From the NCBI GenBank assembly GCA_023391535.1, contig JAEWAU010000118.1, positions 1-45,165 on the forward strand: a stretch of 45,165 bases of DNA, in the 5' to 3' direction. Position 1 is the stretch's first letter. Each line of letters opens with the position of its first letter. Source of the DNA: Bacillota bacterium. GTDB lineage: Bacteria > Bacillota > Clostridia > Oscillospirales > Ethanoligenentaceae. Positions 7,690 to 16,258 of the stretch are shown piece by piece. The notes beneath the pieces were generated by a model, which ran no database searches, was not told the DNA's origin, and was given only the letters and a program-made list of their open reading frames with translations. A program made the translations under genes and the position numbers.

Positions 7690-9040
7690 CGCGGTACCTC
7701 TCCTCGGAGGTGAAGCGCGTGTGCGCGCCGTCCCAGTGCAGGGGGATATCCCCCACCGTGCCGTGGCGGTTTTTGCCCACGATGCAGGTGGCCTGGTTGT
7801 GGTTTTCCTCGTTTTGCGTATAGTAATCCTCGCGGTACAGGAACATGACGATGTCGGCGTCCTGCTCGATGGAACCGGATTCGCGCAGGTCCGAGAGCAT
7901 GGGCTTGTGGTCGCCGCGGGATTCCGGGCTGCGCGAAAGCTGCGAGAGCGTGAGCACCGGCACGTCCAGATCCTTGGCCATGATCTTGAGCCCGCGGGTC
8001 ATTTCGGAAACCTCCTGCACGCGGTTCTCGATGTGCCTGCCTGAGGACATAAGCTGGAGGTAATCGATCACCACCAGGTCGAGTCCGCGCACGCGGCGGC
8101 ATTTCGCCTTGATCTCCGGCACGGTGATGCCCGAAGTATCGTCGAAATAGATATTGCTTTTGGAAAGGCTGTCCGCCGCCGTGGCCAGGCGCACCCAATC
8201 GTCGTCGCGCAGGTCGCCCGTGCGCAGCGCGGTGTTGTCGATAAGCCCCTCGGTGGCGAGCATACGCGAAACGTTCTGCTCGCGCGTCATTTCAAGTGAA
8301 AAATAGGCTACGGTGGCTCCGTGTTTGGCCACGTTCTGGGCGATGTTGAGCGCGAAGGCCGATTTGCCCATGGCCGGGCGCGCGGCCAGCAGAATGAGGT
8401 CGGAGCGGTTGAGCCCCGTGGTGACGCGGTCGAGCTCCGAAAAGCCGGTGGGAAGCCCGAGGTATTTGCCGCGCTCCTCGCCGCTGATTTTATGCAGGCG
8501 GTCGTACGTTTCGAGAATGACCTCGCGGATGTGCTTGAGCCCGTCGGATGATTTATCCTGCCGGATATCGTAGATTTTCTGCTCCGCCGCGTCCATCACG
8601 GCGCGCACGTCCTCGGCTTCCTCCGAGGCCGTTTCGATGATCTGCCGGGACGCCGTGATCAGGCTGCGCAGGTAATACTTTTCCTGAACGATGCGCGCGT
8701 AGGCGGCCACGTTCGCCACCGAGGGCACCACCTCGGCGAGCTGAAGCAGATACGCTTTGCCGCCCGCCTCGTCGTAAACGCCTTCGGCCTTGAGTTCGTC
8801 GAGCAGCGTGACAACGTCGATGGCGCTGCTCTGGCCGAACATGGAAACCATGGAGGAAAAAATGGCACGGTGCTGCGGCAAGTAGAAATACTGTGTTTTG
8901 ACGATCTCGAGCACCGAGTAAAGGCACTGCGGATCGATGAGAATAGAGCCGAGCACGGACTGCTCCGCTTCCAGGCTGTAGGGCAATTTGATATCCGCAA
9001 GGCTCGCGATGGGCGCGCCCTGTTCAAAGTCGTCCGGCAT
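7673..9040 (-). CDS. dnaB: Replicative DNA helicase DnaB
   Basis: Hexameric 5'-3' helicase that unwinds DNA at the replication fork. 455 aa, of normal length. It has an N-terminal primase-interacting domain beginning LPYSLEAEQSVLGSILID (about 20-37), a linker, and a RecA-like motor with Walker A AARPAMGKS (219-227), LVVIDYLQLM (Walker B) and the conserved SQLSRSPESR. No intein is present. ATG at 9040 has GGGAGG 8 nt upstream. It follows rplI and the peptidase E-like gene and overlaps tilS by 17 bp, so it probably belongs to one long transcript from gdpP to ftsH. Confidence 0.97.
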   Translation of the reverse strand: MPDDFEQGAPIASLADIKLPYSLEAEQSVLGSILIDPQCLYSVLEIVKTQYFYLPQHRAIFSSMVSMFGQSSAIDVVTLLDELKAEGVYDEAGGKAYLLQLAEVVPSVANVAAYARIVQEKYYLRSLITASRQIIETASEEAEDVRAVMDAAEQKIYDIRQDKSSDGLKHIREVILETYDRLHKISGEERGKYLGLPTGFSELDRVTTGLNRSDLILLAARPAMGKSAFALNIAQNVAKHGATVAYFSLEMTREQNVSRMLATEGLIDNTALRTGDLRDDDWVRLATAADSLSKSNIYFDDTSGITVPEIKAKCRRVRGLDLVVIDYLQLMSSGRHIENRVQEVSEMTRGLKIMAKDLDVPVLTLSQLSRSPESRGDHKPMLSDLRESGSIEQDADIVMFLYREDYYTQNEENHNQATCIVGKNRHGTVGDIPLHWDGAHTRFTSEERYRDEPRS

Positions 9041-9095
9041 TTCGTGCTCCTCCCTTCCGCATAAAAGCGTTTAAAAATATATGACGCAGGCTTTT

Positions 9096-9812
9096 TTACG
9101 CCGCGCCGCCCGTTTGGGGAAATTCCGTTTTTTCCACGCGCCCGCCGCGCCATGCCAGACGGTAGGCTTTTTTCGCCGGGTCCGCCCGGCGCACCGAAAG
9201 ACGGCCGTCGAGCGCGACCAGCGCCGTGCCGTTTTCCAGCGCGAAGCCTTCCGCACTTTGCCCGCGCATCGCCTCATCGAATGCGTGGTAGCCTTCCTCG
9301 TCGTAATGCGGGCAGTGCAGGTACGGCAGAAGCCCCAGCCCGCGCACCCATTTGTACCGCGGGTGCGGGTTTTCCCGGTCGAAGAATTCGCTGTCGCTGT
9401 AGCCCGCCGAAAACCAGCAGATGGAGCCGGCGCTCAGGCCCGAGAGCACCGCGCCCCGCTCGTAAGCCTGCCGCAGGAACGCGTCCGCACGAAACTGCGC
9501 CCATTTTTGCATCATGGTTTCCGTGTCGCCGCCGCCCACGTAGACAATATCGGCGGAGCGGATTTTTTCGCCGATTTTCTCAACCGCCGCCGGCGTATTT
9601 TCGCAGGAATAAAGGCGCAGGGCGTCCACCCGGCAGCCGAGCCTGCCGTACTGTGCCCGCACGGCTTCGATGTAGCCTTCCGCGTCATAGCTTGCCGTGG
9701 GAACAAACAGCAGCCGCGGGTTTTCCCTGCCCGAAAGCTCCACGATGAAGCGGTCGAGCGGCTCCGTTTCGGCTCCCAGCTCCCCGCCGCCGATGGAGAC
9801 GATCTTCTTCAT
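9096..9812 (-). CDS. Peptidase E (S51) family protein
   Basis: 238-aa cytoplasmic protein of the S51 serine peptidase family (alpha-aspartyl dipeptidase and cyanophycinase relatives). Visible motifs are VYVGGGDTE (91-98) and GLSAGSICW, in which Ser127 is the expected nucleophile, followed by LHCPHYDEEGYHAF, which supplies candidate His residues. The substrate is unknown; the nearest type is peptidase E, which releases N-terminal Asp from dipeptides. ATG at 9812 has GGAAGG about 11 nt upstream. It is inserted between rplI and dnaB (43 bp after rplI, 55 bp before dnaB), two genes that are often direct neighbours in Firmicutes, so it is an accessory member of this operon. Confidence 0.82.
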   Translation of the reverse strand: MKKIVSIGGGELGAETEPLDRFIVELSGRENPRLLFVPTASYDAEGYIEAVRAQYGRLGCRVDALRLYSCENTPAAVEKIGEKIRSADIVYVGGGDTETMMQKWAQFRADAFLRQAYERGAVLSGLSAGSICWFSAGYSDSEFFDRENPHPRYKWVRGLGLLPYLHCPHYDEEGYHAFDEAMRGQSAEGFALENGTALVALDGRLSVRRADPAKKAYRLAWRGGRVEKTEFPQTGGAA

Positions 9813-9855
9813 TCAAAAGGCACCTTCCGGCGCCGGGTCCGATTCGATTCTTCGG

Positions 9856-10302
9856 TTACGCCTCGGCCACCACCACGTAGAGCTTGGCCGAAATGCCGGG
9901 GTGCAGCTTTGCTTCCACTTCCACCGTTCCGCAGGCCTTGATGTCGTCCTGCAGCACCAGCTTGCGGCGGTCGATCTCCACGCCAAGCTGCTTTTGCACG
10001 GCTTCGGCGATCTCCTTGGAAGTGATGGTGCCGAACAGCTTGCCGCCCGCACCCGCCCGCGCGTAAACCTTCACCGTCTTTCCGGAAAGATCCTTCGCCG
10101 CCGCGCGCGCGTTCTGTTCTTCCATCAACGCGCGGTGTTTGGCCGCTTCCTCGCGGTTTTTCAGTTCGTTGAGGGCACGGTTATCCGCCTCCATGGCGAG
10201 CCCGCGCGGAATCAGGTAGTTCTTGGCGTACCCGTCCGAAACGTTCACCAGTTCGCCGATCTTGCCGGAACCCTTGATATCCGCTTTTAAAATGACTTTC
10301 AT
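9856..10302 (-). CDS. rplI: 50S ribosomal protein L9
   Basis: Structural protein of the large ribosomal subunit at the base of the L1 stalk. The 148-aa sequence opens MKVILKADIKGSGKIGELVNV and continues GYAKNYLIPRGLA, the L9 signature, followed by the long connecting helix rich in Glu, Lys and Ala and the C-terminal rRNA-binding domain (KLFGTITSKEIAEAV). Length is normal. It lies 46 bp downstream of gdpP, as in many Firmicutes where the yybT/gdpP-rplI-dnaB order is conserved. Confidence 0.97.
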   Translation of the reverse strand: MKVILKADIKGSGKIGELVNVSDGYAKNYLIPRGLAMEADNRALNELKNREEAAKHRALMEEQNARAAAKDLSGKTVKVYARAGAGGKLFGTITSKEIAEAVQKQLGVEIDRRKLVLQDDIKACGTVEVEAKLHPGISAKLYVVVAEA

Positions 10303-10348
10303 AAATATTCCATCCTTTCGCGCAGCCGGAACGGCGCGTTTTTACGCT

Positions 10349-12403
10349 TCAAAAGCGCCTGTCGTCCGCCTTCTGGTTCTCCTGATAGTATTCGTCGATG
10401 GCTTTTTTGAGCTGCAATGCGGCCTTCTGCGGCGGCACCGCGTTCATCTGCGTACCCGCCATGGTAAGATGCCCGCCGCCGCCCAGTTTTTCCATCACGA
10501 GCTGCACGTTGACTCCCCCCATGGAACGCGCCGAGATGGACGTGCCGCCTCCGTTGCCATAGAGCACAAACGACGCGGCCACGCCCGAAATGGTGAGCAG
10601 CTCGTCCGACGCCTGGGGCGCCACCGTCCGCAGATTGTCGAAGGGTTCTCCCTCGTAAACCGAAACGGCGCAGCCCTTGTAGATCTCGGCGGCGGCAACG
10701 ATATCGGCCCGGCGCCGGTAATCGTCCAGGCTGTTCGAGAAAAGCTGCCAGACGCGCACCGTATCCGCCCCCTTGCGTTTGAGGTAGGCGGCGGCCTCGA
10801 AGGTGCGTACGCCCGTGCGGATGGAGAAATTGCGCGTATCGAGCATGATGCCCGCAAGCAGCGCGCTCGCTTCGGATACGGAAACCGACCGGTCGGCGAT
10901 GTACTGCACCAGCTCCGCAACCATCTCGGAGGCGGAGGATGCGTAGGGTTCGTGGTAGAAGATTACGGCGTTGTCGATGAAATCCACCATCTTGCGGTGG
11001 TGGTCGATGACGACGACCGTTTTGGCGGCCCGGTAAAGCTCCGGATATTCAACATAGCCCTTGCGGTGCGTATCCGCGACGATGAGCAGCGTTTTGGGCG
11101 TGAGGAACGAGAGAGAATCCTCCGGGTCCACAAAGGCCCCGTCGTAGCCCTCCCGTTCGAGCTGGTCGATCAGCACTTTGGCGAGGCTCTCCTTTTTGGA
11201 AAGCACGATGTGCGCGTCGCACCCGCGCGCCAGCGCCGCCTTATAAAGCCCCGCCGCAGCCCCCACGAAATCGAGATCCGTGGCGCGGTGGCCCATGATG
11301 AGCACCGCGTCGCTGCCGTCGATGAGCTCGGTGAGCGCCGAAGCGATGATGCGCGTTTTGACCTTTGTGCGTTTTTCCACGCCCTTAGAAACGCCGCCGT
11401 AAAACTCGTAGCCACTGGGGGTATGCACCGCCGCCTGGTCCCCGCCGCGCCCGAGCGCCATATCCAGCGCCTGCCGCGCCAGCTCCTCGTTTTCGGCAAG
11501 GTTCCCGCCGCCGCGGCCCACGCCGATGGAAAGGGTGGCCGGCATAAACTCGCCCACGATGATCTGCCGCACGCGGTCGAGGATATCGAAGCGGTTCTCC
11601 ACGAGCTTGCGGAAATGGCGTTCCTCGCAGATAAAGAGGTACTTGTCCCGGTCCGAATGGCGCAGAAAGCCCGTGGTCTGCGCCACCCATGAGGTGAGCA
11701 GGCGCTCCACGGAACCGACGATGTCGGCCTTCTCGCCCTCGCGCGCGTTCTGCATCAGTTCGTCGTAGCTGTCGATCATGATGATGCTCACGACGGGCCG
11801 GCTTTCGTTGTATTCCACCAGCGTGTTTTTGAGCGCGGTGTTATCAATGAAATAGAGCTGATAGCCGCCGTCCTGCCGGCGCGAGCCGAACACGGTGAAC
11901 TTGCGCCCCGTTTCGGCGTGCTGCACGTCGATGCCGGTTTCCACCTTTTTGAGCGTCTCCAGGGTGAAACCGCGCACCAGCGTTTTAAGCTCCGCGCCGT
12001 AGCAGTCCTTACCCGCGAGCACGGAGGCGCGGAACGGGCTGTTGTACCACACCACCTCGCCGCCGTCCGCCACAAGCACGGCCGGCAGCGGGAAGCTTTC
12101 CAGAGCGTAGGCGTTCTGGGAACCGAGGCTGTGTGACGCTTCGGCCAGCATGCGCCGGATATCCCTCCGCGCCGTACGGAACTTGAGCTCGAGCAGAATC
12201 AGAACGACCGCAGCCGCCGTGCTTTCGGCCGCCGCAATCACCGGGTTCCAGAAAAAGTTCAGAATACAAATCAGCGCCAGGACGCCCGCTTCGAGAAGAA
12301 GCACCGGCCTGAGCTGCCAAAGACGTTTTTTGCGCAACGGGTTCCACCGCTTTCTGCAAAATCGACCACGCGAAACCGGAAACTTGTCCCTTGTTCTTTT
12401 CAT
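10349..12403 (-). CDS. gdpP: Cyclic-di-AMP phosphodiesterase GdpP (YybT)
   Basis: Membrane-bound DHH/DHHA1 phosphodiesterase that degrades cyclic di-AMP and so affects cell-wall and osmotic balance. About 684 aa from the ATG at 12403. Domains in order: two membrane segments (about 31-72), a degenerate PAS domain (about 90-190), a degenerate GGDEF domain (about 195-330), then DHH with MGHRATDLDFVGA and VIDHHRKM, and DHHA1 with GGGGHLTMAG. All catalytic motifs are present. The start is uncertain: a sigma-A-like -10 (TATAAT, 12402-12407) overlaps this ATG, so translation from that promoter would need a later start, for example the TTG at 12337, which has a GGTGG 6 nt upstream. It heads the gdpP-rplI-...-ftsH series. 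Confidence 0.93.
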   Translation of the reverse strand: MKRTRDKFPVSRGRFCRKRWNPLRKKRLWQLRPVLLLEAGVLALICILNFFWNPVIAAAESTAAAVVLILLELKFRTARRDIRRMLAEASHSLGSQNAYALESFPLPAVLVADGGEVVWYNSPFRASVLAGKDCYGAELKTLVRGFTLETLKKVETGIDVQHAETGRKFTVFGSRRQDGGYQLYFIDNTALKNTLVEYNESRPVVSIIMIDSYDELMQNAREGEKADIVGSVERLLTSWVAQTTGFLRHSDRDKYLFICEERHFRKLVENRFDILDRVRQIIVGEFMPATLSIGVGRGGGNLAENEELARQALDMALGRGGDQAAVHTPSGYEFYGGVSKGVEKRTKVKTRIIASALTELIDGSDAVLIMGHRATDLDFVGAAAGLYKAALARGCDAHIVLSKKESLAKVLIDQLEREGYDGAFVDPEDSLSFLTPKTLLIVADTHRKGYVEYPELYRAAKTVVVIDHHRKMVDFIDNAVIFYHEPYASSASEMVAELVQYIADRSVSVSEASALLAGIMLDTRNFSIRTGVRTFEAAAYLKRKGADTVRVWQLFSNSLDDYRRRADIVAAAEIYKGCAVSVYEGEPFDNLRTVAPQASDELLTISGVAASFVLYGNGGGTSISARSMGGVNVQLVMEKLGGGGHLTMAGTQMNAVPPQKAALQLKKAIDEYYQENQKADDRRF

Positions 12404-12430
12404 TATATCGTAACGGCTTCTATAAAACAA
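12402..12430 (-). promoter_or_regulatory. Putative sigma-A promoter for the gdpP operon
   Basis: TTGTTT (12425-12430), a 17-bp spacer and TATAAT (12402-12407) on the minus strand. The -10 overlaps the first possible ATG of gdpP. A hairpin that may end the hypB transcript lies just upstream, which supports a new promoter here. Confidence 0.5.
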
Positions 12431-12439
12431 GGGTCGAAG

Positions 12440-12481
12440 AGGGCCGGGCACAGGTGCTTTATCCGCCCCGCGCCCGGCCCT
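12440..12481 (-). terminator. Hairpin after hypB
   Basis: A perfect 10-bp GC-rich stem (AGGGCCGGGC 12440-12449 against 12472-12481) with a 22-nt loop, 17 bp beyond the hypB stop. No good T-run follows, so termination is uncertain. Confidence 0.4.
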
Positions 12482-12497
12482 GTGCAAAAGCGTCTGC

Positions 12498-13166
12498 TCA
12501 GCGGCGCCACGCCGCCGTTTCGCGGCGAAGCCAATCCGCCCACGCGTCGAAGCCCTCGCCTGTTTTGGCCGAAATGGGGATAATCTCGATATCGGGGTTG
12601 AGTTTCTTTGCGCGTTCCGTCACGGCGCCGATATCAAAATCGAAATACCCCAGACAGTCGATTTTGTTGATGAGCAGCACGTCCGCCACCGAGAACATCA
12701 GCGGATATTTCAGCGGCTTGTCGTCGCCCTCCGGCACGCTCAGAATCATGGCGTTTTTGGAGGCGCCCGTGTCGAACTCGGCGGGGCAAACGAGGTTGCC
12801 CACGTTTTCGAGAATCACAAGATCGAGGCCGGAGGTGCCGAATTCCTCGAGGCCCTGCTGCGTCATGCCCGCGTCCAGATGGCACATGCCGCCGGTGTGG
12901 AGCTGGATGGCGCGGGCTCCGGCTTCGGAAACGCGCTGCGCGTCCACCGAGGAGTCGATATCCGCCTCCATCACGCCGATGGAAAGCTCGTTTTGCAGTT
13001 TTTCCAGCGTACGCAGCACCACGCTCGTTTTGCCCGAACCGGGCGACGACATCAGGTTGAGAAGAAAGGTTTTTTCGCCGCGCAGGCGCTCCCGCAGAAG
13101 CTCCGCCTGCCGGTCATTGTTTTCCAGAATATTTTTCTTGATTTCGATCACTTTGAACGAACTCAT
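12498..13166 (-). CDS. hypB: Hydrogenase nickel incorporation GTPase HypB
   Basis: G3E-family GTPase that delivers nickel to [NiFe]-hydrogenase (in some bacteria also to urease). 222 aa from the ATG at 13166, chosen because AAGGAGG lies 6 nt upstream. P-loop SSPGSGKTS, the metal-binding Cys-His pair in GGMCHLDAGM, ENVGNLVCP and the G4 motif NKID are all present. There is no N-terminal His-rich or Cys-cluster extension, so this is the short form. No hypA or other hyp gene and no hydrogenase subunit is in view. The upstream neighbour (55 bp away, same strand) is a QueG-like iron-sulfur protein. Confidence 0.93.
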   Translation of the reverse strand: MSSFKVIEIKKNILENNDRQAELLRERLRGEKTFLLNLMSSPGSGKTSVVLRTLEKLQNELSIGVMEADIDSSVDAQRVSEAGARAIQLHTGGMCHLDAGMTQQGLEEFGTSGLDLVILENVGNLVCPAEFDTGASKNAMILSVPEGDDKPLKYPLMFSVADVLLINKIDCLGYFDFDIGAVTERAKKLNPDIEIIPISAKTGEGFDAWADWLRRETAAWRR

Positions 13167-13221
13167 TGGAATCCTCCTTAACGTTTTTCTTTCCTTTTTC
13201 ATAATCAGAAACCCTTGTTTT

Positions 13222-14049
13222 TCACGCGGAGCCGACGTTTTCCCCGGCTGTGGGGTTCTTCGCCTCGCAGGGCACGCCGACGTTGCATTTCGCGCAGCCG
13301 TAGCGCGGCTTGAACAGCGGTTCCACCGTGTGGTCGAGATAATCGCTGCAGATTGCATGATCCTTGCCCTGCGGCGTGATTGCGTGCGGCGGGCACCTGC
13401 GGATGCACGCGCCGCAGGCGCCGCGCGCATAGAACAGGCAGTATTGATTATACCGCGTATACGGGCGCCGCGTGGCCGGCAGCGCGAGCGTGGTAACGAC
13501 GCTTCCCAGCCGCCCGGCCGAGCCCTTTTCGGTGATGAGCGCGCGGTGCAACCCGAAGGTCCCGAGCCCGGCGGCATAGGCCGCGTGCCGTTCGGACCAG
13601 TTGGACACCCGCTTTTCGACGGAATAGCGTTCGTCGAGCGGCGGCACCAGCGCCTGCGCGCCGCGCTCCCGGAGCCACCCGGCCAAAAACCGGCGCACAT
13701 CCATATTGAACGCCTCGCCGTCGATGCGGGCGGATACCCATTCCTCCGAAGGCAGGCCCGGCGCGCGGTTCGAAACGCGCACCTCCGGCGTGAAGGGCAG
13801 AAAATAGCAAACGACCGAGCGCGCGTCCGGCAGCCACTCCTGCGGCGGCATAAAATGCGGCCCGATCACGCCGGGTGCGCGGAATTCCCCGAACAGCGGG
13901 TCCTCCGCCGCGGCGACGCCCACAAGCGGCGCGTCGTAGATGCGCATTCCGCCGTGGGCGGGCATGGCGTTGCGCGGGCTGCGCTCCACAAACGCGTACA
14001 AATCCGCTTCCAGTTCGGGCAAAAGTTCCCGCACGTCCGGCTCCGTCAT
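13222..14049 (-). CDS. QueG-like double 4Fe-4S cluster protein
   Basis: 275 aa from the ATG at 14049 (GGGGGA about 6 nt upstream). The C-terminal third has eight clustered cysteines (QYC, GACGAC, RRCPP, AIC, YGCAKC, VPC), enough for two 4Fe-4S clusters as in epoxyqueuosine reductase QueG. The middle contains AAYAAGLGTFGLHRALIT and VVTTLALP, which correspond to the cobalamin-binding core of QueG. It is about 100 aa shorter than typical QueG and lacks the C-terminal repeat part, so it belongs to the broader family often annotated as epoxyqueuosine reductase and may act on another substrate. The frame stays open 77 codons upstream, but no ribosome binding site supports an earlier start. Confidence 0.72.
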   Translation of the reverse strand: MTEPDVRELLPELEADLYAFVERSPRNAMPAHGGMRIYDAPLVGVAAAEDPLFGEFRAPGVIGPHFMPPQEWLPDARSVVCYFLPFTPEVRVSNRAPGLPSEEWVSARIDGEAFNMDVRRFLAGWLRERGAQALVPPLDERYSVEKRVSNWSERHAAYAAGLGTFGLHRALITEKGSAGRLGSVVTTLALPATRRPYTRYNQYCLFYARGACGACIRRCPPHAITPQGKDHAICSDYLDHTVEPLFKPRYGCAKCNVGVPCEAKNPTAGENVGSA

Positions 14050-14419
14050 CCTAATCCCCCATTTCCGCTTTGCATTTCTTATTGTAAGGCGGTTCCCGAT
14101 GAAAATACGGAATCGATCCAGGCAAAAGGCGAAACGCGCCCGAGCATTTCCGTCTTTTTTTGAAACTGCGGCAGATAAAACTTTTTTCGGATTCTTGTAA
14201 AGATACGATTCTCCAATAAAAACAGCGGACAAAGCCCACATCAAAGCATAACAATCGGAGAACAGCATTAGTATAGCACACCCGCGCGCCCGTGGATACG
14301 GCGAAGCGAAAAATTGCGCCCCGCCTGCGGCAAACAGCGGCGCGAAACGCACGTTCTTTCGCGTTTTGCGCCGCTGTTTTTGCACGGCCCGTATCATGCC
14401 ATTTTATTGGAGAATCGCG
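14050..14419. other. Intergenic region between the ABC permease and the QueG-like gene
   Basis: About 370 bp without a convincing gene. It holds an extended -10 promoter for the QueG-like gene (14270-14278) and two inverted copies of a 15-bp sequence, GATTCTCCAATAAAA (14207-14221 and its complement at 14402-14416). That sequence recurs in other intergenic regions. An in-frame extension of the QueG-like protein into this region has no ribosome binding site. Confidence 0.5.
14270..14278 (-). promoter_or_regulatory. Extended -10 promoter for the QueG-like/hypB genes
   Basis: TGC-TATACT on the minus strand is an extended -10 element. No good -35 is seen 17 bp upstream. It would give a leader of about 210 nt. 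Confidence 0.4.
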
Positions 14420-15157
14420 TCATTCGTCCCGGAGCTGGCGCGCAAAGCACAGGCAGGCAAGAGCGAACGCCAAAAGCCCCATCGCGCTCAAAACTGCCAG
14501 CGCCGTGCCGGCGCCTCCGTCCCTGCCGCCGTAAGCCATCCCCGCGAACGCCCGCATGGCCTGCGTGGCCGGGAAGATCTCTCCCACGCCCCGCAGAGCG
14601 CCGGGCAGCATGGATGCCGGGAACATGATGCCCCCCAGCAGAACGGAGGGGAAAAACACCAGCATCGAGAGCATGGTGGCCGCCTGCTGGCTGCGCGCGC
14701 AGGCGCCGATGAGCAGACCCACGCCCACGGTTGCCGCCAGAAAGATCAGCAGCACCGCCGCATACCGCGCAGGGAACGACGGCCAGGCCGCGTGCAGCAG
14801 CGCGGGCGAAACCGCATAGATGAGCGCGCTCACGAGGAGCAGGTGCAAAAACGCGCTCACCGCCTGCACGCCCAGCGTTGCCGCCCCGGGAATGCCGTTC
14901 ACGCGGAAGGCGCGCAGCGTGCCCGCCTCCCTCGCCCGCACAATGGGAATGGGCGTGCCCATCACGGCGCCCATGGAAATGGCGAAAATGCTCATGGAAG
15001 CCGCCAGTGTCGGCTTCATCAGCGGATTGGTGGAGGAGAACACACTGCCCACCACCACGTAGAACACCAGCGGCACAAGATAATAGGTCATCAGAACGCC
15101 GCGGTCCCGCAGGTCCATCCGGAACTGGATGCCCAGATACTTCAAAAATGCGCGCAT
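14420..15157 (-). CDS. ABC-2 type exporter permease
   Basis: 245 aa with about six membrane segments, opening MRAFLKYLGIQFRMDLRDRGVL. The central REAGTLRAFRVNGIPG and ATMLSMLVFFPSVLLGGIMFP match the ABC-2 membrane family, which exports drugs, lipids or polysaccharides. It starts at 15157 with AGAGGAAG 6 nt upstream, 55 bp after the ATPase gene, and must form the membrane half of that transporter. Control by the MerR-type regulator upstream suggests export of a toxic small molecule; the substrate itself cannot be read from sequence. Confidence 0.88.
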   Translation of the reverse strand: MRAFLKYLGIQFRMDLRDRGVLMTYYLVPLVFYVVVGSVFSSTNPLMKPTLAASMSIFAISMGAVMGTPIPIVRAREAGTLRAFRVNGIPGAATLGVQAVSAFLHLLLVSALIYAVSPALLHAAWPSFPARYAAVLLIFLAATVGVGLLIGACARSQQAATMLSMLVFFPSVLLGGIMFPASMLPGALRGVGEIFPATQAMRAFAGMAYGGRDGGAGTALAVLSAMGLLAFALACLCFARQLRDE

Positions 15158-15212
15158 CGGAATCTTCCTCTCTGCATGGCTTACCGCATGCCTTTCGGTA
15201 TGATCTGATCGG

Positions 15213-16133
15213 TCACGAAGCCGCGGCGTTTTCTTCCGTAACTTCCAGGAACCGCTCCTCCAGCGATGGGCGCTCCACGCGCAGGTCCTCCACCGTGTCC
15301 CCCGCAGCGCGCACACGCGTGAGCAGCGAGATGAGCGTTTCGGATACATCCCCGCCTATCCATTCGAGATAGCCGTCCTTTTCGCGCACGAACGCTGCGG
15401 AGCCGGCGGCATTTCCCGGCAGAAGCGAGCCGCGCGCCGTGCGCAGGCGGATGCGCGTTTTGCCGTTTCCCGCCGCCGTGATTTCCTCCGGGGTGCCGCA
15501 CGCCGCGAGCTTGCCGTGCGCGAGGATGGCGATGCGGTCGCAGAGCGTTTCGGCCTCGGCCATATCGTGGGTAGCGAGCAGCACCGTTACCCCGCGTTCC
15601 CGGATGGCGCGGATTTCGAGATGCAGGCCCGCGCGGCTCTGCACGTCCAGCCCGGCGGTGGGCTCATCCAGCACCAACACTTCGGGATGATTGCACAGCG
15701 CCAGCAGCAGGTGCACCCGCCGTTTCTGGCCTGTGGAAAGAGCGTGATACTGCTTTTTGAGCAGCTCCCGCACCGAAAATGCCTCCACCAGCTCCTTCGG
15801 ATAGGGTGTGTGCTGCCACGCGCAGATGAGCGCGATGGCCTCGTCCACGCGGATGCCGCCGGGCAATGCGGAGATCTGGAGCTGCACGCCCAGCTTCCGG
15901 CGCAGCGCGCGGCTCTCGCGCTGCGGGTCGCACCCCGCCACGCGGATGCTGCCCGCCGTGGGAACGCGAAGCCCTTCGAGGCATTCGAACGTGGTGGTTT
16001 TTCCCGCCCCGTTGGCGCCCAACAGCCCGAATACCTCCCCGCGCCGCACCGAAAAATCGATTCCGTTCACCGCCGTGAGCGCGCCGTACCGTTTCACAAG
16101 CCCGCTTACGGATACCACTGTTTCCTCCGTCAT
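15213..16133 (-). CDS. ABC exporter ATP-binding protein
   Basis: 306-aa ATPase of the drug/lipid-exporter (CcmA/NatA-like) group. Walker A GANGAGKT (39-46), signature ALSTGQKRRVHL, Walker B VLVLDEPTAGLD and the H-loop LLATHDMAEAE are intact. A C-terminal extension of about 90 residues follows the nucleotide-binding domain, as is usual in this group. ATG at 16133 has GGGGAGG 8 nt upstream. It lies between the MerR-type regulator and the permease, and a family A repeat forming a terminator-like hairpin separates it from the regulator gene. Confidence 0.9.
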   Translation of the reverse strand: MTEETVVSVSGLVKRYGALTAVNGIDFSVRRGEVFGLLGANGAGKTTTFECLEGLRVPTAGSIRVAGCDPQRESRALRRKLGVQLQISALPGGIRVDEAIALICAWQHTPYPKELVEAFSVRELLKKQYHALSTGQKRRVHLLLALCNHPEVLVLDEPTAGLDVQSRAGLHLEIRAIRERGVTVLLATHDMAEAETLCDRIAILAHGKLAACGTPEEITAAGNGKTRIRLRTARGSLLPGNAAGSAAFVREKDGYLEWIGGDVSETLISLLTRVRAAGDTVEDLRVERPSLEERFLEVTEENAAAS

Positions 16134-16178
16134 GACGTTCCTCCCCTTCCGCCGGCCTCGCTGCCGGCTTTGCGTCAT

Positions 16179-16254
16179 ACGAACACCCGCATCAAAAACG
16201 GATAAAATCCGCAGCAAAAGCTTTGTGCCTGGGTTTTATGCGGATTTTTCCCGC
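16179..16254 (+). repeat. Intergenic repeat, family A copy 1
   Basis: About 76 bp that align along their length with copies at 38466, 41125 and 25745. It has a 10-bp perfect stem (AAAATCCGCA 16204-16213 with its complement 16239-16248) around the shared core GCAGCAAAAGCTTT. T-rich sequence after the stem on either strand could give partial termination between the regulator and the exporter genes. Confidence 0.7.
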
Positions 16255-16258
16255 CATT

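Noticed and set aside
12391..14163. Long plus-strand open frame opposite gdpP, hypB and the QueG-like gene
   Set aside because: It lies antisense to clear genes and its Arg/Pro/His-rich translation has no known family; such frames are expected in GC-rich DNA with strong third-position bias. The same applies to plus-strand frames at 24390-25874, 25826-27433 and 39554-41296.
14051..14281. N-terminal extension or separate ORF upstream of the QueG-like gene
   Set aside because: No ribosome binding site, starts at the -10 box, and the region contains a dispersed repeat.
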